Below, one piece after another: positions 27,854-37,114 of a DNA stretch of 64,000 nt. Source of the stretch: Candidatus Poribacteria bacterium (GTDB lineage Bacteria > Poribacteria > WGA-4E > PCPOR2b); the NCBI GenBank assembly GCA_022826645.1, contig JAJDUM010000037.1:1-64000 (forward strand), written 5' to 3'. The notes under the pieces were generated by a model. That model had not been told where the DNA came from. It did not search any database and saw only the letters and a list, made by a program, of their open reading frames with translations. The position numbers and the translations under genes are program-made. How positions within the stretch are numbered: position 1 is the first letter of the stretch; the number at the start of each line of letters is the position of its first letter.

Positions 27854-29119
27854 TTATTTTCTTTGGATCTCTCCATCCAGATTTCTCTCCAGCCGATTCC
27901 CTTCCAGTATCACCCGCTTTGCCTTCGCCCCAATCACGACGCCGAAGCGTTGCGTTGAATCACCGACCTCCGACTGATTGCCGATCTCGTTGTCGACAAT
28001 CATCGTGTCGTTAGTCTCGCCATCAATATAGATACCGCTGCCCTCTCCATTCGTGCCGTTGTTGTAGATTCTGTTCCCCTCCAGCCGATTTCGATGGCCG
28101 CCCGTGTACTCCGGCTCGTTTCGAAAGTAGACACCGTGGTTCACATTGCCAATCACCGTATTGCCACGCAGGAGGTTATCCGAATCCTTGTGACCGATAG
28201 AAATTCCATATCGACCGTTGCCCCGAAGCTCATTTCCTTCAAAGGTCCCGTGACGTACTCGCCAGCAGAGGAATAGGCCGTCGTCGCTATTTTCGCAAGC
28301 GGCATTGTTCCGTATGGTCGGACGCTGTGAGCCGCTGCCGGGGTGAAATCCCAAGCCTGCGTTACGATGGGAGGCGCAGTTTTCGATCGAGATGTCGTTG
28401 CTTTGTTGGAAACTGAATCCGTCGCCGTTATAGTCGTGGACGGTACAATTGTGGATTTGTGAACCGTTGACACGATAGAAGAAAATGCCTGCGCCGCGAC
28501 AACCGTTCAGATGTGCGTTGTTCGCTCGATTTCCGTCAACCGTTACACCTTCGATGCGTATATTTTCGGCATAATAGCTGCTGATGAGCGGGAACGTGTT
28601 TTTGGCAATTGCATTATTGTGCACCATGCAGTCAGCTTGAAGCGGATTGTTGATGATAAAGGTGTTCTCATCCATGCGAGCGATAATGGTTCCGACCGTG
28701 GTATGAAAGCCGCCGGAACGATCATCCTGCACGGTTACACCCATCCCGACTTTAAACCCGGAACCATCATCAACCGTGATCTGTTCTTCGCCGTAATCGC
28801 CATCCGTAGCCAACCGGGAGATATGTCCGTTCCCTTTCCGCAAGATTGTGCCTTTCCCCGCTCCAATCACCGTGACATTGCTATGCAGGTGCAGCGAATC
28901 CTCCATCTCATAGACCCCGGCCCCGATATATACAGTCCCACCTCCCAATCCTGAAACATAGTCCACTGCCGCCTGTAATGCGTAATTATCTGAACCGACA
29001 ATCGCCGCGTTTTCCACGCCAACGGTAATTGTTACACCTTTTCTCATAATTACTCCTTGCTGTCTAGTACACTGCCAGATAAATGTAGCGCAAACTGTTA
29101 GTTTGCGGGCTCGGATCAC
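27854..29119 (-). CDS. Right-handed parallel beta-helix repeat protein (pectate-lyase-like)
   Basis: 'ALQAAVDYVSGLGGGTVYIGAGVYEMEDSLHLHSNVTVIGAGKGTILRK', then NGxG...N.. coil repeats. Confidence 0.85.
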   Translation of the reverse strand: MIRARKLTVCATFIWQCTRQQGVIMRKGVTITVGVENAAIVGSDNYALQAAVDYVSGLGGGTVYIGAGVYEMEDSLHLHSNVTVIGAGKGTILRKGNGHISRLATDGDYGEEQITVDDGSGFKVGMGVTVQDDRSGGFHTTVGTIIARMDENTFIINNPLQADCMVHNNAIAKNTFPLISSYYAENIRIEGVTVDGNRANNAHLNGCRGAGIFFYRVNGSQIHNCTVHDYNGDGFSFQQSNDISIENCASHRNAGLGFHPGSGSQRPTIRNNAACENSDDGLFLCWRVRHGTFEGNELRGNGRYGISIGHKDSDNLLRGNTVIGNVNHGVYFRNEPEYTGGHRNRLEGNRIYNNGTNGEGSGIYIDGETNDTMIVDNEIGNQSEVGDSTQRFGVVIGAKAKRVILEGNRLERNLDGEIQRK

Positions 29120-29135
29120 AATCTAACAGATTGTG
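29085..29135. repeat. Two-hairpin module, inverted copy of 647-705
   Basis: GTAG-CGCAAACT-GTT-AGTTTGCG ... CACAATCT-AAC-AGATTGTG. Confidence 0.75.
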
Positions 29136-29537
29136 GTACAAAAGCCGCCTTTAGACGCTCCCACAGCCAAGCTGCCTTGGACATGGATATCCAAGTTTCG
29201 GACTCTCCCCGATAAATCGGGACAGGCGGAACGGAGCCGGGAGGCAATTATCGTGATTTATTTGACAGAACACTAGTACACCGTCAGATAAGTTTTGAAA
29301 TTATTATATGTGCTATCGTTTGATTTCAATCAATATACACCAGCATAATTTATTGGACAGTGTACTAGGTTCTGTTGACATTTCATCGCAACCAGATAAT
29401 AGAGGGACATAAATCGGTTCACTGATGGAGAACCCCAGAAAAGAAACCGAGTTTTGAAGAAAAAACTCGGTTTCTGACAACTTTTCCAGTCGTTTGACCG
29501 TTTCTCGCAATGGCAAAAGCAATAGGCAGTTGAAGAC

Positions 29538-30575
29538 TTACTGACACAGATGCACTTTGATTGCACCGGAGCGTTTGTCGGCAGACACTCTGAACGCTTC
29601 AACAACGTCCTCCAATGGATAGCGATGGGTTACCAGTTTGGTCGCATCGACCTTACCGGACGAGATGAGCTCGATCGCTGCACCGAAATCGGTGTCCATG
29701 CCGGTGAAGCCGTAACAGTTTGAGCCGATAACACTTGCTTCTGACCAGACGATGCGACTCAGATCCACTTCCAGCGGCTCAAAGTATCCACCCACCAACA
29801 CAACTGTCCCGTGGCGTCGAACGATGCTCATCGCATCATTAAAATTTGGCCCGGTCCCAACACTTTCAATCACAGCGTCCATCCCCAAGCCACTCGTCAA
29901 GTCATCGACATATTCTTTGAGATCCATGTCACCGATGGTAACCACATGGTCAGCCCCCAACTCCTTTGCCAGTTGAGCCTGCTGATCGTACTTGACGGTG
30001 ATTAAGGTTTCTTTGGCACCTGCAGCGACCGCCGCCGCCAACGCAAACTGTCCGATGGTTCCGCCACCAATGATTGCCACCCGGTCCTGATACGTCGCCT
30101 TCGATAGCCCGACGGCGCGATAGGAGACGGCAAGCGGCTCGACCAGAGCCCCCTCCTCGAAAGTCATGCTTTCCGGTAGCTTAAAGAGCCCTGAGATATG
30201 GGCATTTGTGTACTCAGCGAAACCGCCGTGGGCATTGTGTGAAATCCATTGGCGTTCTGAACAGTGATTGTAATACCCCTTTCGACAGTGGAGACAGCGT
30301 CCGCAGTGCGAGAAAAACTCGATGGCAACCTTATCACCCGGCTGGAGTTCTGTAACCCCCTCACCCAGTTCGATGACAGTGCCACAGGTTTCGTGACCGG
30401 CGGCATTGGTATGCGATTGATCCCATTCACCAAAATAGCTATGCAGGTCGCTGCCGCAGATTCCGGTTTGTTTGGTGTCAATCCCAACGTACCCCGGCGC
30501 GGGAGGCGTGTATTCTACCTCTTGGATACTAATCTGCTCAATGCCTGTGTAAATCGCGGCTTTCATTGTAGTCAT
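29538..30575 (-). CDS. Zinc-binding alcohol dehydrogenase (sorbitol/butanediol dehydrogenase-like MDR)
   Basis: 'GICGSDLHSYFG', 'GHETCGTVIELGEGV', 'CGRCLHCRKGYYNHC', 'GGGTIGQFALAAAVAAGA'. Confidence 0.9.
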   Translation of the reverse strand: MTTMKAAIYTGIEQISIQEVEYTPPAPGYVGIDTKQTGICGSDLHSYFGEWDQSHTNAAGHETCGTVIELGEGVTELQPGDKVAIEFFSHCGRCLHCRKGYYNHCSERQWISHNAHGGFAEYTNAHISGLFKLPESMTFEEGALVEPLAVSYRAVGLSKATYQDRVAIIGGGTIGQFALAAAVAAGAKETLITVKYDQQAQLAKELGADHVVTIGDMDLKEYVDDLTSGLGMDAVIESVGTGPNFNDAMSIVRRHGTVVLVGGYFEPLEVDLSRIVWSEASVIGSNCYGFTGMDTDFGAAIELISSGKVDATKLVTHRYPLEDVVEAFRVSADKRSGAIKVHLCQ

Positions 30576-30588
30576 GGAAATTTCTCCT

Positions 30589-31947
30589 TTAGCGTTTTAT
30601 ATCATATTGCCGCATTTTGCGATGTAGGTTTGTGCGTTCAATGCCAAGCTGCCTAGCAGTTTCGGTGATATTCCAGTCGTTCGTCTCCAAGCAGTTTCGG
30701 ATAAAATGATGCTCAAATTCGCTTTTTGCCTCTCTAAGTGGTGTATCTGTATCGATCTGAGATGGATCGCCGCTACGATTGAGTTCCGGGGGTAAGTCGT
30801 CAACTTCAATGGTTTCACGGGGGCACAAGATGACAAGCCGTTCTACCATATTGCGAAGTTCTCGGACATTGCCGGGCCAGCTATACCTGTTCAGAATCTT
30901 CAGCGCGTTTTCGTGTATCGTCAAATTCGGTTTTTGATTTTCTCCACAGAATCGGGACAAGAAATGATCGACGAGTACGGGGAGATCTGCGACCCGTTCG
31001 CGCAAAGGCAGCATATGGAGGGGCACGACATTTAATCGGTAGTAGAGATCTTCGCGAAAATTGTCGCTCTGAATCTCTTCTTGCAAGTCTTTGTTCGTCG
31101 CAGAGATGATACGAACATCAACATGAATTGTTTGCCCGCCGCCGACTCGCTCAAATTCTTGTTCCTCAAGGACACGGAGCACCTTCGCCTGCGTCGATGG
31201 GCTCATATCGCCAATTTCGTCGAGAAAGATTGTGCCGCCATCAGCCTGCTCAAATTTTCCAAGTCGCCGGGTTGATGCTCCGGTGAATGCGCCGCGTTCA
31301 TGACCGAACAGTTCGGATTCAATGAGATCTTGGGGGATAGCTGCACAATTCACTTTGACAAAAGCGGCTTTATGACGTGGACTGAACTGGTGAATGGCAT
31401 AGGCAACCAACTCTTTCCCGGTTCCGCTTTCGCCGGTAATGAGGACACGTCCATTTGTTGGCGCAACCTGTCGAATCTTTGTCAAAATTTCTTGGATTGG
31501 CGGGCTGGTGCCAATAATCGGACGTTCAAAATCGCCGCCTTCTTCTGCTATTCGTGTGTGCCTGCGCTCAATTTTCTGGATAACTTCTGTCACTTTGTTC
31601 AGTATAATATGGAGTGAAAGGGGCTTCCCCAAGAAGTCGAGCGCTCCCATGCTCCCAGCCTCTAATGCGAGTTCAAATGTGCCGTGACCGGTGATCATGA
31701 TCACTTCTGTATCAGGGGATATTTGCTTAATCCGTCGTAGCGTCTCAATTCCGTCAAACCCGCCGGGCATCAAAATATCCAGAAACACCAAGTCGATCTG
31801 TTCACTTGCAACACAGCGAATGCCGGCTTCACCATTAGGAGCAGTTAGGGCGTTGTATCCCTCGTCCTGCAGAATATCTCGCAGCGACTCGCAAATACTG
31901 GCTTCATCGTCAATGATTAGTATGTTTGGCTTGAACTGTTGTTCCAT
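30589..31947 (-). CDS. Sigma-54-dependent response regulator, NtrC family (REC-AAA+-Fis HTH)
   Basis: 'ILIIDDEASICESL', 'GESGTGKELVAYAIH', 'GAFTGA', 'EIGDMSPSTQAKVLRVLEEQEFERVGG', C-terminal 'TETARQLGIERTNLHRKM'. Confidence 0.95.
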   Translation of the reverse strand: MEQQFKPNILIIDDEASICESLRDILQDEGYNALTAPNGEAGIRCVASEQIDLVFLDILMPGGFDGIETLRRIKQISPDTEVIMITGHGTFELALEAGSMGALDFLGKPLSLHIILNKVTEVIQKIERRHTRIAEEGGDFERPIIGTSPPIQEILTKIRQVAPTNGRVLITGESGTGKELVAYAIHQFSPRHKAAFVKVNCAAIPQDLIESELFGHERGAFTGASTRRLGKFEQADGGTIFLDEIGDMSPSTQAKVLRVLEEQEFERVGGGQTIHVDVRIISATNKDLQEEIQSDNFREDLYYRLNVVPLHMLPLRERVADLPVLVDHFLSRFCGENQKPNLTIHENALKILNRYSWPGNVRELRNMVERLVILCPRETIEVDDLPPELNRSGDPSQIDTDTPLREAKSEFEHHFIRNCLETNDWNITETARQLGIERTNLHRKMRQYDIKR

Positions 31948-32079
31948 GACATAAATCCAAGATTCTTCTTTACCTTTAATAACCTAAGTTGATAGTTATA
32001 GAAAACGTTGCAAACCGAACGAATGAAAGCTATATTGAATCAATTACCGCCCCGATAAATCGGGATTCAAAGCAACTCA

Positions 32080-32140
32080 CAGTGGATTGACAAATCCACT
32101 GCATACGTACAAAGATGGCTTGGATATGTCTATCCAAGCC
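32080..32140. repeat. Two-hairpin intergenic module
   Basis: CAGTGGATT-GACA-AATCCACTG, then GGCTTGGATA-TGTC-TATCCAAGCC. Confidence 0.6.
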
Positions 32141-32805
32141 GAGCGGGTGTGACAAATAGCAACTTGCTTTTTAATAGACAACACTGGTATACTGTTAAAA
32201 AATAGTGGAAATCAGACAAAATTTTCGGTACATTGAGACAATTTACATCGATTTAGTTGGAAACCGAGTTGGGACTGAATCCGTTCAGTTTGTAAAAGGA
32301 CCTATGGGGCGAAATGCGGGGAGTTGCCCATTCGGTGTAGGTCTATCTCCTGAATATCGCCAGCGGTTCGCCGACTTTGCAATTTCTTCCGCAGGAAAAC
32401 GTTGGAGTGCTGCCATTGTTTCGAAGAGAAGATCGTGTTAGAGGTATATTTGCTTTCTGCCCGGATTTAGTATCGACCAAAGAAATCTATTGTTTTTGTC
32501 TTAAATGATCCTTGATTGGTTAAACCTCTGGAAATTTAGTACGTCTTTATGCTATCATAACATAACTGGACGCGCCAATCCAACAGAATTGCAGAAGATA
32601 TCCCCCGGTTTAATTGGCTTAGGATGAGGGGGACATCACCTCACCTTCACCACCAATCAATCCTCTCTTGTGCGCGTTCATCCGCGTAATAGAGGCACCC
32701 CGGTGGCGCTTCAAACCATTTTCGGAATAGCATAACCAAAAAACAGCGAAACTGTCAACGAAATGGTGAAGCATTGATACACAATCCACGTTACTTTTTT
32801 TACTT

Positions 32806-34086
32806 ATGTCGAGAATACGCACACAATTATTCATCTGTAGTTTAATTAGTATCTTACTCCCTGTGTCTGTGTCGTTTGCAGCCAGAACCTATGATGTAAG
32901 TTATTCTTGGGGGAGGCGGCAGCAGAACGCGAAGGTATACGCCGATAAGGTTAAGCAGGTGTTGGGACCAACTATCGCTAAGCAGATCAAAGTAGTGAAC
33001 CGTAGAGGTCGGTACGGTGTGATCTATGATCGGAACGGCAGTTATGCGGAGGCCCTTCAAGAGGCAGCAGATCATGCGAAGTTGCTTCATCAGGCAGGTG
33101 TAACGAAAAAGAAAGGGCATGAAGCAGCTCATCCAATTCCGGATCAAGATTACTCGGGTCGACCGAGGACCACACCAAGCAAGCCAAAGATTACACCACA
33201 AAGACCTAAACAACAGAGACCTAACCCGCTGCAATTCGACATAAGTGTGGACTCCAATCTTGAGGCGGACATCGATCGATACATCAAGGGACTGCGGTTC
33301 AGAGGCGTTCTTGCAAGCACAGATCGAACCAGCTTTGTTGTCTACGATATCACGAAGCAGAAAAAAGTAGTTTCAATTAATGAAAACCAAACAATGATGG
33401 CTGCTTCGTTAATCAAGAACTTTATAATGCTGGCTTACTTCCATGAGGTGAAAAACAAACGACTTGAGCATACCAATGAGAACCGCCTTAAGCTTCGTCA
33501 GATGATTCAAAGAAGCGCGAACACATCGACTAACGATTTTATCAGACTGCTTGGTGGTCCGAGTGGTGTGGAGCGAATCCTAAAATGGAACTATCCCTTT
33601 TTCGAGAATACTCGCATCGTTGAATATATTCCCCCTAGTGGCAGAACTTATCGAAACACAACTTCAGCGCGCGATTTGAATAAGTTCTACAACCAGTTGT
33701 GGCTTGGGAACCTGCCGTATTCAAACAAGATGAAATATTATCTGGGGCTTCCGAACGGCGATCGGATGCACGATAAAACGTGTATCCCGTCAAATGTCCG
33801 CGTATACCACAAAACCGGGACGGTCTACGGCTTGGTTGGTGATAGCGGCATTTTGGCGATTATCGATTCGCAGGGAAAGCAGCGGGCTTACGTCTTTACC
33901 GGGTTGATTGAGGATCGGACAAAGACGAGCAATCGCAACCGCTCTGAGGCTTTTTGGTCATGGGTGGGACGCCGATCGGATACGTTGCGCCGCGTGTCAG
34001 AAGCCGTTTATGAGTACATCTACGAAGTCCATTACGGTGGCAGCTTTAATTGTCGTCGGCACGCAGGGCAGCACCTGAAGCGCTAA
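32806..34086 (+). CDS. Secreted serine hydrolase, class A beta-lactamase/PBP-like fold
   Basis: Signal peptide; SLIK (SxxK), STN (SxN) and KTG motifs in order; 'NTTSARDLNKFYNQLW'. Confidence 0.8.
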   Translation: MSRIRTQLFICSLISILLPVSVSFAARTYDVSYSWGRRQQNAKVYADKVKQVLGPTIAKQIKVVNRRGRYGVIYDRNGSYAEALQEAADHAKLLHQAGVTKKKGHEAAHPIPDQDYSGRPRTTPSKPKITPQRPKQQRPNPLQFDISVDSNLEADIDRYIKGLRFRGVLASTDRTSFVVYDITKQKKVVSINENQTMMAASLIKNFIMLAYFHEVKNKRLEHTNENRLKLRQMIQRSANTSTNDFIRLLGGPSGVERILKWNYPFFENTRIVEYIPPSGRTYRNTTSARDLNKFYNQLWLGNLPYSNKMKYYLGLPNGDRMHDKTCIPSNVRVYHKTGTVYGLVGDSGILAIIDSQGKQRAYVFTGLIEDRTKTSNRNRSEAFWSWVGRRSDTLRRVSEAVYEYIYEVHYGGSFNCRRHAGQHLKR

Positions 34087-34179
34087 TTGTATCGGCTTCC
34101 ACGATGATATGACGCTCACTTATAGCAACGCAAGTTGCCTGTAGTAGACTCCTCCGCACACCCTACCCCTTATTTACAA

Positions 34180-34944
34180 TTACGGCACAGCGGCTATATC
34201 ACCCGTCTTGAGGAGGATACGTAAAGCCTCGCGTTTGCTAAGTGCGCTTAGCCGGTAGGCGTTGTCCGTGATGTAAGCGACCACTTCGTCCGGATTGGTC
34301 TTGGCGTATTCGCGTAGTGCCCAACCGATCGCTTTGCGAAGGAAAAACTCCGGATGCTCAACGGACGGGGCAATACACGCCCGGAGTAACTCAAAGTCTG
34401 TAGCCTCCTTGAATTTCAATTGACAGATAATCGACGTGCGACATTTCCAGATGTTGGATGAATGTGCCCATTCAAGCATTCGAGTTTTCATTTGTTCTGG
34501 ATACTGTCCGAGAAGATTCCCAACAAGACGGGAGGCGATGGCGTCGACATAGTCCCACCACGCGCCATCGGTAATCATCTCCTCGTAGCAAGGAAGCGCG
34601 TCAAGCGTCTGGAAGTTATCGTAAGTACGGTGTTCCGCGAGTTTGATGGCGGCGTAACGTTCCTCTCGGTAATCCGCCCCCCGCCAGATAGTGAGAATGG
34701 TTTCCAGCCAGCATTCCTGGGTTTCAATCGGGTGAGCGGTGAAAATTTTTCGGCATATTGCTTTTAGTGCCGGTGTCTGGACCCCGAGATACGGCATTTC
34801 TGACTTCATGTAAGCCTGCATCCCCGGTGCCTTTTCGGGATTGGCACTTTTTCGTAAGGCTTCCCCCAGTGCACACCGAATTGTGGCTGACAGATAGCAT
34901 TGGGACCGACCTCCTCGCACGGATTCCGAGTTTTCGGATTTCAT
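34180..34944 (-). CDS. DNA alkylation repair protein (AlkD-like HEAT fold)
   Basis: ORF 34180..35106 overlaps the aldolase gene, so start 34944 (MKSEN) is preferred; 'YLGVQTPALKAICRKI...DNFQTLDALPCYEEMITDGAWWDYVDAIASRLVG...FFLRKAIGWALREYAKTNP'. Confidence 0.88.
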   Translation of the reverse strand: MKSENSESVRGGRSQCYLSATIRCALGEALRKSANPEKAPGMQAYMKSEMPYLGVQTPALKAICRKIFTAHPIETQECWLETILTIWRGADYREERYAAIKLAEHRTYDNFQTLDALPCYEEMITDGAWWDYVDAIASRLVGNLLGQYPEQMKTRMLEWAHSSNIWKCRTSIICQLKFKEATDFELLRACIAPSVEHPEFFLRKAIGWALREYAKTNPDEVVAYITDNAYRLSALSKREALRILLKTGDIAAVP

Positions 34945-34948
34945 CAAC

Positions 34949-35710
34949 CTACCTCTTGAAAACGTCCAAGCCTGCACGGGCTGCTTGTAGAAGCAGGTAG
35001 TAATCGGGACCGTAGCCCAAAACAGTGAAACCTTGTGCTTGTCGCCGCTGCAATCCCTCCGGTGTACTATCTCCGAACCCGATGGCAACATCACCTGTGC
35101 GACCAATCTCTAAGGCACGTTCGATAACGGCGTCAGTCTCTGGATGTGGCATGTGCAGCGGGTTCAATCCCATTGAGAGGCAGAGATCCCACATACCGAT
35201 ATATAATACATCGACGCCGGGGATAGCCCCGATCTCCGCCAAGTTTTCCACAGCCTCTTTGGTCTCAATGAGCAAAAAGACAAGTATATTGTCATTCGCC
35301 CGGTTGAAATAGTCTTCATTGTCAACCGTGTATTGCGAGGCACGCAACGGTCCCCAGCCACGCGTACCTTGCGGTGGGTAGCGGGTGGCATCAACGATGG
35401 CCTGTGCCTCATCAGCAGTCTTTACCATCGGCACAAGAATTCCCATACCGCCTACGTCCAACGCCCTTTGGATGAAGACCGGATCGGCAGAGGGAATGCG
35501 GACGATGGGGACAGCTTCGGTCCCGTTGATCGCCATGAGCATGTGCTCAATCTGGGCGGTATCGAGTGCGTTGTGTTCCGTTTCGATAACCAGCCAATCA
35601 TATCCGGCATGTGCTAAGAGTTCGGCAAGGTTTGGACTGCCTAACCCCATGAAGCAACCGATAGTCGGTTCGCCGGCACGGACCTTTTCTCGGACCCAAT
35701 TCGTTCTCAT
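34949..35710 (-). CDS. HpcH/HpaI aldolase family protein
   Basis: ORF 34949..35791; start MRTNWV at 35710; 'GLGSPNLAELLAHAGYDWLVIETEHNALD', 'LVPMVKTADEAQAIVDATRYPPQGTRGWG'. Confidence 0.9.
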   Translation of the reverse strand: MRTNWVREKVRAGEPTIGCFMGLGSPNLAELLAHAGYDWLVIETEHNALDTAQIEHMLMAINGTEAVPIVRIPSADPVFIQRALDVGGMGILVPMVKTADEAQAIVDATRYPPQGTRGWGPLRASQYTVDNEDYFNRANDNILVFLLIETKEAVENLAEIGAIPGVDVLYIGMWDLCLSMGLNPLHMPHPETDAVIERALEIGRTGDVAIGFGDSTPEGLQRRQAQGFTVLGYGPDYYLLLQAARAGLDVFKR

Positions 35711-35727
35711 CGTGATAATGCTCCGTT

Positions 35728-36585
35728 TTAGATGTCCGGGTAATTCAGCGGCATTCCCGTCTTGCCCAAATCGTAATGTGTGATATGCCAACGCCCCAAG
35801 TTTGCGCTGAGAAAGAGATCGCGGTTCGGACCACAGAAGGCGATATTTGTCGGGGCAGCAATCGCTGTGCCTTCGTAATCTTCTGCCAGCACGTCGAGCT
35901 GCCCGTTCGGTGTTAGCCGGTAGATTCGATCGGGACGGTAGCAGGAGATGTACAGGTTTCCTTCGGTGTCGAACGCCAACCCGTCTGGCACGGTCTCTGG
36001 CAGATGAACCAACGTTTCAACAGCCCCCGGACTGCCATCCGCTTTGATTTCGACGCGGTCAACACGCGGTGGATTGAGACTCATGGCAACATAGAGGTAT
36101 GTGCCGGCGGCGTCCAACGCCACGCCGTTAGGGAACTGCGCGAGACTGCGACACCAGACCTCGCCCTTACCACCCGGAGCTACCCGAAAGATGCAACCGT
36201 TATCCTCTTTCCATCCGCCGGAGTGGGACACATACAGATTGCCGTGGCGATCGAATACGGGATAGTTGGCTGCTTCAAACGATTGCTCATCGCTACCATC
36301 GCAGTAGACGCTCACCGTTCCATCCGGTTCAACCCGTTTAACGCCGCCGCTGCAAACATAGAGTCGGTGCTTCGCATCTTGGGCAATGCCTCCGACAAAT
36401 CCGCCGGTATTGGCAAACTCTTCAAATTCCTTCTGCTCTACGTCGATTCGGTATATCTGTCCGAGTTCCCCGCCGGCATACGCAAAGCCGTCGCAGCCCC
36501 AACTGATACATTCAGGGTGGTCCAATCCACCGGTGAAACCACCAATCAGAACAGAGACCTGTGTTTCTGTATCAAGAAGCACCAT
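35728..36585 (-). CDS. SMP-30/gluconolactonase/LRE-like beta-propeller protein
   Basis: 'DHPECISWGCDGFAYAGGELGQIYRID', 'PNGVALDAAGTYLYVA', 'PDGLAFDTEGNLYISCY'. Confidence 0.85.
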   Translation of the reverse strand: MVLLDTETQVSVLIGGFTGGLDHPECISWGCDGFAYAGGELGQIYRIDVEQKEFEEFANTGGFVGGIAQDAKHRLYVCSGGVKRVEPDGTVSVYCDGSDEQSFEAANYPVFDRHGNLYVSHSGGWKEDNGCIFRVAPGGKGEVWCRSLAQFPNGVALDAAGTYLYVAMSLNPPRVDRVEIKADGSPGAVETLVHLPETVPDGLAFDTEGNLYISCYRPDRIYRLTPNGQLDVLAEDYEGTAIAAPTNIAFCGPNRDLFLSANLGRWHITHYDLGKTGMPLNYPDI

Positions 36586-36653
36586 ATTTTATTACCTCCA
36601 TTGATGAGTTCATATAGATATTGGTTCATGTCAAGAGAGTGTATAATATAAGC

Positions 36654-36710
36654 ACGTGAAACGTGATGTCCCGTTCCGAGGATCCCGATAAATCGGGACG
36701 TGAAACGTGA
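36654..36710. repeat. CGTGAAACGTGA repeat, copy 4, interrupted by a 30-bp REP-like palindromic unit
   Basis: ACGTGAAACGTGATG + [TCCCGTTCCGAGGATCCCGATAAATCGGGA, 36669-36698] + CGTGAAACGTGA. Confidence 0.85.
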
Positions 36711-36848
36711 CAACGATCGGTTCATAATGCTCGACCTACGTCGGTCATACAATGGACTATAATGACAAATAGAATCCGTCTGACATTATATAGACTGGCA
36801 CAGGAATGTCAACGAAAAATAGTTAGCTGCGAAGATTCAGTTCTTTGA

Positions 36849-36874
36849 TGTCGAGATATGAATCTCAACCTACA
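36849..36874. repeat. CTAC-hairpin module TGTCGAGATATGAATCTCAACCTACA
   Basis: Reverse complement matches 56352-56376. Confidence 0.65.
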
Positions 36875-36928
36875 ATCCACAATCTGCTTGGTCTGTATGG
36901 TTTGGTTCTCCCAACTCACGGTCAGATT

Positions 36929-36952
36929 GGGCGAGGAAACCTCGCCCCTACG
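36929..36952. repeat. CTAC-hairpin module GGGCGAGG-AAA-CCTCGCCC-CTACG
   Basis: Same as 9547-9570 with one compensated base-pair change. Confidence 0.7.
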
Positions 36953-37114
36953 ATTTGATACCTACCCCAGATGAATGTCAACACGCCCTAGCCACTCATC
37001 ATGTATATTTCCATCGGATATACACTTGACTTTACACCAAGCAGATGGCAAAATAGATAACGTGTACTGAAGCGATTTTTAAATTCAATAGAGAGATTAG
37101 AAAGGGAAACAGAT

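Noticed and set aside
32205-32441. 78-aa ORF upstream of the serine hydrolase
   Set aside because: Isolated, no convincing Shine-Dalgarno, no recognised family; possible decayed gene but unsupported.
32806-34086. Calling 32806..34086 an antibiotic-resistance beta-lactamase
   Set aside because: SxxK/SxN/KTG fit the fold but the Omega-loop Glu is not evident; functional resistance is not supported.
36004-36651. 215-aa plus-strand ORF opposite the SMP-30-like gene
   Set aside because: Length is notable but the opposite strand has a clear beta-propeller protein; this ORF has no domain signature.
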